The notes under the pieces: model-generated
Told to the model about the DNA's origin: nothing
What the model saw: only the letters and a program-made list of their open reading frames with translations
Databases searched by the model: none
Origin: Nelumbo lutea
Taxonomy: Eukaryota > Streptophyta > Magnoliopsida > Proteales > Nelumbonaceae
Length of the DNA: 64,000 nt
Assembly (NCBI GenBank): GCA_022828595.1
Contig: JAKGHH010000002.1
Coordinates: 40,208,222 to 40,272,221 of the forward strand
Direction: 5' to 3'
Position numbers and translations under genes: made by a program
Shown: piece by piece, positions 57,713 through 64,000 of the stretch
How the letters are laid out: the number at the start of each line of letters is the position of its first letter
Numbering within the stretch: the stretch's first letter is position 1

Positions 57713-60345
57713 TGTAGGGGGCAAGTTGATCCTTCTGTAATCATGGTTACAATCGTAATTTATTTATTATTATAAAACTAAAGAAAGAGAAATGGGCCTC
57801 AATTTTCTTGCCCCAATTCTTTTTCTCTATTTTTCTCTTCTCTCATTTTCACTGTTTTTTTCACTTTAAACCATTTGATCCTTTGAATTTAATAAACAAT
57901 TTGGTATCAGAGCAATGTCAAGACATTTTTTATCATCGTGCATCTATCAAATGCTGACATCATCGTTGTCATTAGAAGATCCCAGCAGGCCATATGGATG
58001 GTGGTGACATCAAAACTCAGAAACCCTAGGTTTCAAATAAGGATGACTTTGAAAGAACTAGCAAATATCAAATATGTTGGAGATTGTTTGGACACTTTTG
58101 AGAATATTTTCCAAGTAAATCATGAAAAACATAGTTTGGATGCTTTGCAATGTTATGATCTGTATGGAGTTTTTTAGAAGGTGCCTGATATTTGTGAAAC
58201 CATCAAAAGTAATCAAATGCAACTTCATGAAGTTTAGAGTTCTCTGTGAAGATTCCTCTCCATATTTAGCACCCAGCCCTATGTTTCACTTTTTTGGGAT
58301 ATGTGATCTATTTGGAATGGCCATTATGCCTTATAATCCTTCTTTTTTGATGAATAAATGTTCATTTTTCTTTAACCCTTCTCTAAGAAACCCATTCTAC
58401 TCCAAAGCCACATCTTCTCATGACCTCTTCTAGAAATGGCCAATCAACAAAACCATAAGCTTTCTCCATATCCAACTTGCACAAATGTCCCTTATTACCC
58501 GCTTCACAAAACTCCTGAACATATTCATTGGTGCTATAAGAATCCAATCGGTTATGTATCTACCCTTCCAGGATTTATAAAATCAAAACTGGAAGGACCT
58601 CTTTAATTCTTAACGAAAGAACCTTAAGAATTATTTTGTAGAGACTCCACACAAGACTAACCGGTCTGAAATCCTTGGAATGCATCAGGTACCATCATTC
58701 CAATTGATATTCCTAATCCCTACCACTATTTGTGATCCTATAAATGACCTTGGCATTCCTATTTCCCACCAAAAGGGTGTCAATGCATGCACCACAAAAC
58801 ATCCTATCGCCCACTTGTCACATGACTTTGTTTCACCTTCCTTCCATGCTTTCTTGTTTTCCATTGACAATGTCTCCATCCCTACGAGTGTTGCAGAGGC
58901 CTTAACCATCCCGGAGTGGACATGTGCAATGCAGGAGGAGATTAATACTCTACACAAAAACAACACATGGGAATTGTTGGATCTTCCTGAGATATAGGAG
59001 CCAGAATGGTGCAAGTGGGTGTTTTTAATAAAATATAAGGTAGATGGAATGGTGAAAAGGTACAAAGCTGGATTGGTGGCTAAAGGGTATACTCAAGTGA
59101 ATAGGTTTGATTGTGCAGAAAATTTTGCACCAGTAACTAAAATGGTCATTGTTTGAATCTTCTTGTCATTGGCAGCTAATCTTAACTGAGACTTGCATCA
59201 ATTAGACATAAAAAAAAAAAAAAGCTTTCTTGAATGGGGATCTGGAGGAAGGGGTTTATATGGTTCAGCCAACTAGATTTCGTGATAAAGGGGGAGAAGG
59301 TAAAGTGTGCAAGTTGAAGAAGCCCCTGTATGGGCTGAAGCAATATCCTAGAGGCCGGTTCAAGAGATTCCACATGGCTACACAACATGGATTCAAGCAA
59401 TGTCAATCGGATCATACTCTTTTTGTTAAAAGGCTTCTTGGCTACACAGTTTAAAGTGAAAGATCTAGGGCCTTTTTGTTATTTCCTTGGAATTGAGGTT
59501 GCCTTCTCAAACAAGGGTATCTTCATTTCTCAAAGGAAATATACCCAAGACCTCTTATAGGATGCAGGTAAATAGGGGGCAAAGCTGGCTGATACACCCA
59601 TCGACATTAATCATAGACTTAGTGACTGTAATAGAAAACCTCTAGAGAATGTTAAATAGTTTCAAAGACTAGTAGAAAGGTTGTTCTATCTATCTATGAC
59701 TCAGCCTGACATTGCATATGCAATGGGGGTTCTTAGTCAGTTCATGCACTCTCCTAAGGTGCTCATCTTGAGGCTAAAGAAAGGGTCCTCAAGTATCTAA
59801 AGAAGGTATTCAGGGACAAGTCTTCTGTTTAAAAAAAAATATGACCATATGAAGGTGAAAGTATGCATGATGCAGACTGAGCTGGATCTATGGATGACAA
59901 AAAATCCACTAGTGGATATTGTACATTTATTAGAGGAAACCCAATTACTTGGAGGAGCAAAAGTAGTAGTTACAAGATCCAGTGTAGAAGATGAATATAG
60001 AACCATACCTCATGGCGTGGCTAAAGTTCTTTGGATCAAAATCGTGATGGGAGAGTTGGGCTTTAACAGTCCTATGTCACTCTACTATGACAATAAAGCA
60101 GCCACTAACATAGTTGCAAATCCAGTTCTACATGATAGAACTAAACACATCAAGGTGGATAAGCATTTTACAAGAAAGAAACTTGAGAAGGGTGATGTGT
60201 GTACACCCTATGTCAACTAAAAGGGGCAACTTCTTGATGTTTTGACTAAGGGCCTTCATATTCCACGACATAATGAGTTATGTGACAAGTTGGGCACAAT
60301 TGATTTGTATAAAATCAAAACATTGCAAAAATTCCAAAAAGTGTA
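57713..60345 (+). mobile_element. Ty1/copia retrotransposon, 5' LTR to RNase H, broken
   Basis: A short LTR-like TG...CA segment (57713-57898) is followed by TGGTATCAGAGC (57902-57913). A gag-like stretch is then interrupted by a LINE piece. Pol resumes at 58680: AEALTIPEWTCAMQEEINTL, YKAGLVAKGYTQVNRFD, KKPLYGLKQYPRGRFKRF, LDLWMTKNPLV, SLYYDNKAATNIVANPVLHD and KHIKVDKHFTRKKLE, then GTIDLYK at the end. The YVDD region of RT is missing and stops are frequent. No 3' LTR is recognisable; a LINE tail starts right after. Confidence 0.85.
58240..58680 (-). mobile_element. LINE reverse-transcriptase fragment inside the copia element
   Basis: On the minus strand it reads SKDFRPVSLVWSLYKIILKV, then NEYVQEFCEAGNKGHLCKLD and MEKAYGFVDWPFLEEVMRRC. 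These are the FRPISL and KLDxEKAYDxVxW motifs of plant L1-type LINEs, with frameshifts between. It replaces part of the copia gag/integrase region. Confidence 0.75.
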
Positions 60346-60361
60346 AAAAAAAAATCAAAAT

Positions 60362-62318
60362 ATTTTTTTGATAAGTGGTAATTTTATTGAAGAAAAAAAA
60401 AAAAGAGATTACAATTTAAGGGTGGCAAGTCATCACCCAAGAACAGCACCATACTAAGATCTAAGTAAGCTGTCCAAATTACATATTTGAAAACCTAATA
60501 CCTCCCCTAACAAAAAAAATTCAAAATAATTAAGAAAATATTAAAAATAGTATTAATTAAAAAATTCACAGTTTAATTTAAACTAAATGTTTTAAAAAAA
60601 TCCTATTAGCACAAATTTAAATAAAATACACAAGCATAACATATAAAACATATTCAAAGTGAAAATGCAAAAATAAATTAAAAAACAGCATTCAATTACA
60701 TATTTGAAAACCTAATACCTCCCCTAACAAAAAAAATTCAAAATAATTAAGAAAATATTAAAAATAGTATTAATTAAAAAATTCACAGTTTAATTTAAAC
60801 TAAATGTTTTAAAAAAATCCTATTAGCACAAATTTAAATAAAATACACAAGCATAACATATAAAACATATTCAAAGTGAAAATGCAAAAATAAATTAAAA
60901 AACAGCATTCAAAACATATTCAAGCATGTCAAATTTTTAACTTCTTTATTTCTTTCCCAATTGTATTATTTCAAATAGTTGATGTGATATTACATCTTTC
61001 ATTCCTAACTCTACAAGTCGCCTTTGTAACAAGCCCCCAAGCCCTTTGAGACAACCCCAAACAAGTCTGTGTCAGGATCTTAAAATTCTCAACCCTAAAA
61101 AATGATTTTATAATTTTTAATTATTTTTTAGAGAAGGTAAAGTCAAGTCATATAAAGTGTTCTTTAAAAATCATATTACAACTGTATTGCATATGTGCAA
61201 ATTTATAGCCAGAAACTAGACATCAGATCTGAGTGTATTCAAAATTTTCACCCAAACCAAAAGCAATGTCAGCCCAAATTTTGTGCTATGTATGGGACTA
61301 TCCAAATAATGTGGAATAGTCAAAACACTGATCAGATCTTGTTGAACTAGTCTTTGACTGCTATCCATGAATGCAAAGAAGCCCTTGCCTGCTGACACAA
61401 CTCATCCGATCCTCCGCTCCTCCCTTCAAAAGTTCTCCTGTTCCTCTCCTTCCACAGTTCCCAGCCTATTGCTGACAGTATTGTGCTCCAAAGCAACTTC
61501 CCCTTCTTATTTAAACCCAGAATCTTCCAGGATTTCACAAGATTAAAAAGGCTTCTAGGCTGACACCAACACAGGTTCAACCTCCCATGAAAATGGTTAT
61601 ATAAGGAGCCACAACTACTTTACAGTGCACAAACAGATGGTTGATTGACTGTGCTCCTAGCCAGACAAACCGCAGTCCATAGAATCCAGCACCAAGCTTC
61701 TCCCGTCTAACTGTTCTTTCAAAAGACATTTGCCCTTCACAGATAACCACGTCAAGAAGCTTATTTTGGTTGGGACTTTAGAAGTCAAATGTCCCTCCAA
61801 GGAAATCCTGATGGAGAGGGGGCTCTGTATTCAGGTAGAAGGATTTCACAAAAAGTTGGCCATCTTTGCTCCATCTCCACCTTTCATCTTGAAGGTCTTC
61901 GGTTGGTTTGTGATTTTCAAGCAGTTGCAACGAACTCAACAGATCTGAAATCATTTAACTGACGCCTAAAAGTTATACTCCAACTTCCAACACGTCCAAC
62001 CCAGTCACACAGCTCAGCTATCTAAATCTCTGTTTCTACTATCAGCAACAAGGAGGGATATTCCTCCCGTCAAGGTCACTGCACCAAGCATCTTGCTGGA
62101 AACAAATCGTCCTTCCACCTCCCACTTTTAGTTTTACTCCCCGGATAAACTTTGGATAGACATTCTCAATTCCCTTCCAAACTGAACAGCCAAAACTAGA
62201 AGTACTACTGTCTGGATCCCAGCCCTCTCTACTTAAGCCAAACTTCTCCACTATTATAGTTCTCCATAAGCTTTGTGACTCGGTGTTAAACAACCAAAAC
62301 CACCTGCCAACAAGGCTT
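60362..62318 (-). mobile_element. LINE copy B (3' end of ORF2 and tail)
   Basis: Minus strand: WRTIIVEKFGLSREGWDPDS and VWKGIENVYPKFIRGVKLKV (62293-62042), then a zinc-binding part with TSKVPTKISFLTWLSVKGKC and INHLFVHCKVV. It ends with LLWSTILSAIGWELWKERNR and RTFEGRS (61580-61347). The 3' tail ends with an A run (as T/A at 60362-60405). Frames are broken. It shares tail sequence with copy A, so they are the same family. Confidence 0.75.
60478..60911. repeat. Perfect 217-bp tandem duplication
   Basis: The segment from AATTACATATTTGAAAACC to AAACAGCATTC occurs twice head to tail (60478-60694 and 60695-60911) with no difference that I can find. It lies in the 3' tail of LINE copy B. Confidence 0.9.
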
Positions 62319-62319
62319 C

Positions 62320-64000
62320 TTTTTTTCCGGATAGGTAAAAAAAGAAAATTTCATTAAAATAAAAGAAAATGATGGTGACAAGGCATCACCCAATTACAAC
62401 CATGAATGCAAGGATCCAAACTCAGGAAAAAATTTCCAAATTACATATCTGAATTCCCAGCACTTCCCCTATATTTCCGCCCAGCTCCTCTTTATCAATA
62501 TGTCTAAATTCTGGATGAACCAATCAACAACCGATTTGCTTACAGCAGCTACCATCCTGTCCATGATGTAGAATTTGGCATCAAATATTCTTCTATTCTT
62601 CTCCATCCCGATGTTCCAACAAATTGCAAATGGAATGCAGCTCCAAATCACCTTCGCCTTCTTAGAGCCTCTTAACTTTGGCCAAGAAAAGATTTCTGAA
62701 GTTGAGTTTGGATGAAAATCAGGAACCTCAAACATTTTGGTGAACAGTCTCCACAGGTAGTCAGCAAACTTGCAATTAAGAAACAAATGTCTGACATTCA
62801 CCTCCTGTTCCTTGCATAGACAGCACCTATTTGCCATACAGAAGCCTCTTCATTTTAGATGATCCACTGTTAGAATACTATCCATGGCCACTAGCCAAGC
62901 AAATGCTTCTACCCTCGGGAGAACTGGATTTCCCCACAGTCCTAACTGATTTGGTTCTGAACTGCTTCTGCTAAGGGCAAGATAACAGGATTTCACTGAG
63001 AATTTTCCATTTGAGCATTACTTCCACCAGAGTTCATCCCTCGTTTGAGGAAAGATCTTCACCTCCTTAACACCTGCCCAACAAGGTTTCATTCAGCTAC
63101 CTTAGCCTCCTTACGCCCAAACCAGCTGAAGCCAAAGGCTTGCAGACAAATTCCCAACTTAATCGATTTTTTGCTTGCCTTCCTTCCCACACCATAGAAA
63201 GTTCTTCTCCAGTTTTTCTAGCCTGTCTGCTACCTGCGCTGGAATTGGAAATAAAGACAAGTAGTGTATTGGAAGGTTTTCCAATGAGCTTTTTAACAAA
63301 GTTACCTTAGCTCCTCTAGATAAATATTTTGCTTTCCATACAGATAACTTCTTCACCAATCCTTCCACTACTGGCTCCCAAATGGCTCTGGAGATACATT
63401 TTGTCTCAATAGGAAGGTCCAAATACCTTGTCGAAAGCTTTCCCACTTTATTATAGCCCAACTCGCAGCAAGGTCTTGTCATTTTGAATATTTTGAGGGA
63501 AAATTTTTACTTTTTTGGAATTTAACCCATAAACCTCACACTAATTCAACCGAAGCTATAATCATTCGAAGATGCACCATTTTCTCCTTTCTGGCTTGAA
63601 GGAAAAATAAAGTGTCATCAGCCTATTGTAGCAAGTCTACCTCAGTACCCCATGACAAACTCTAAAACCTTCCAGGTAACCACCTTCCAAAACCTTTCTT
63701 GTCAACCTTACTAAAGCCTCCACAACACATAAGAATAACAGGGGGACAGAGGGTCTCTTGTCTTAGTCCCCTACAGCTCTTAAAGAAATCAGCTGAAACT
63801 CCATTGAAGAGTATAGAGAACTTTGCAGTTGAGGTACAAACCTTGATCCAGTTCCACCACTGCTGACCCATTTTCTGAAGAACCTTATCAAGAAAATCCC
63901 AATTTACTCGGCCATTAGCTTTCTCCAAATCCATCTTACAAACCACCTCGGGACTTCCCTTTTTATCTTAGAGTCTATTAATTCATTTGCAACCAACACA
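62320..64000 (-). mobile_element. LINE copy A (reverse transcriptase to 3' end), runs off the window
   Basis: Minus strand, in order: KMDLEKANGRVNWDFLDKVL (63946 onward), CRGLRQETLCPPVI, an ADDTLFF box near 63630 whose usual Tyr is a stop codon, and RYLDLPIETKCISR. SVWKAKYLSRGAKVTLLKSS follows, then PTYY-type LPIHYLSLFPIPAQVADRLE (63482-63159), then the zinc-binding LCKEQEVNVRHLFLNCKFAD and ICWNIGMEKNRRIFDAKFY (62837-62469). The tail ends at ~62320 with an A run, directly against copy B. Several stops; the 5' part lies beyond base 64000. Confidence 0.85.

Overview
The window is plant nuclear DNA, most likely from a woody angiosperm; I cannot place the species. It carries plant-type snRNA promoters, a plant pectinase, a plant ubiquitin-specific protease of the UBP16 type, a degraded plastid insertion and many plant transposon families. 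Genuine genes take up only a small part of the 64 kb. The rest is nested, mostly broken transposable elements in AT-rich DNA.

Left part (1-19 kb): three spliceosomal snRNA genes lie on the plus strand within 4.7 kb: U1 (4465), U5 (5640) and U2 (8908). Each has an upstream sequence element (USE) and a TATA-like box 34 bp apart, the Pol II spacing. A decayed second U2 copy sits at 14272. Around them are LINE/RNase H fragments, hAT-type elements with recognisable target-site duplications, a 160-bp foldback element, a piece of copia leader flanked by an 18-bp direct repeat, a copia pol fragment and a large array of palindromic units.

Middle (19-33 kb): a plastid-derived insertion holds the 3' end of ndhB and a complete trnL-CAA. 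It is followed by an intact four-exon polygalacturonase gene on the minus strand (24850-29988) whose 3.7-kb third intron is filled with MITE-like elements.

33-50 kb: a decayed Ty3/gypsy element with gag, protease, RT, RNase H, integrase, an antisense ORF remnant and an LTR-like 3' end. It was broken up by a copia LTR fragment, a degenerate Ac-like hAT transposon and two small hAT elements. Two more small hAT elements stand back to back just past it.

50-64 kb: the 3' part of a ubiquitin carboxyl-terminal hydrolase gene (minus strand, five exons in view). Its long last exon codes for a C-terminal region built of three copies of a ~140-residue repeat. Upstream of the first visible exon, at least 7 kb is occupied by a copia element, a LINE fragment inside it and two tandem LINE copies; the exons with the catalytic Cys box are not in the window.
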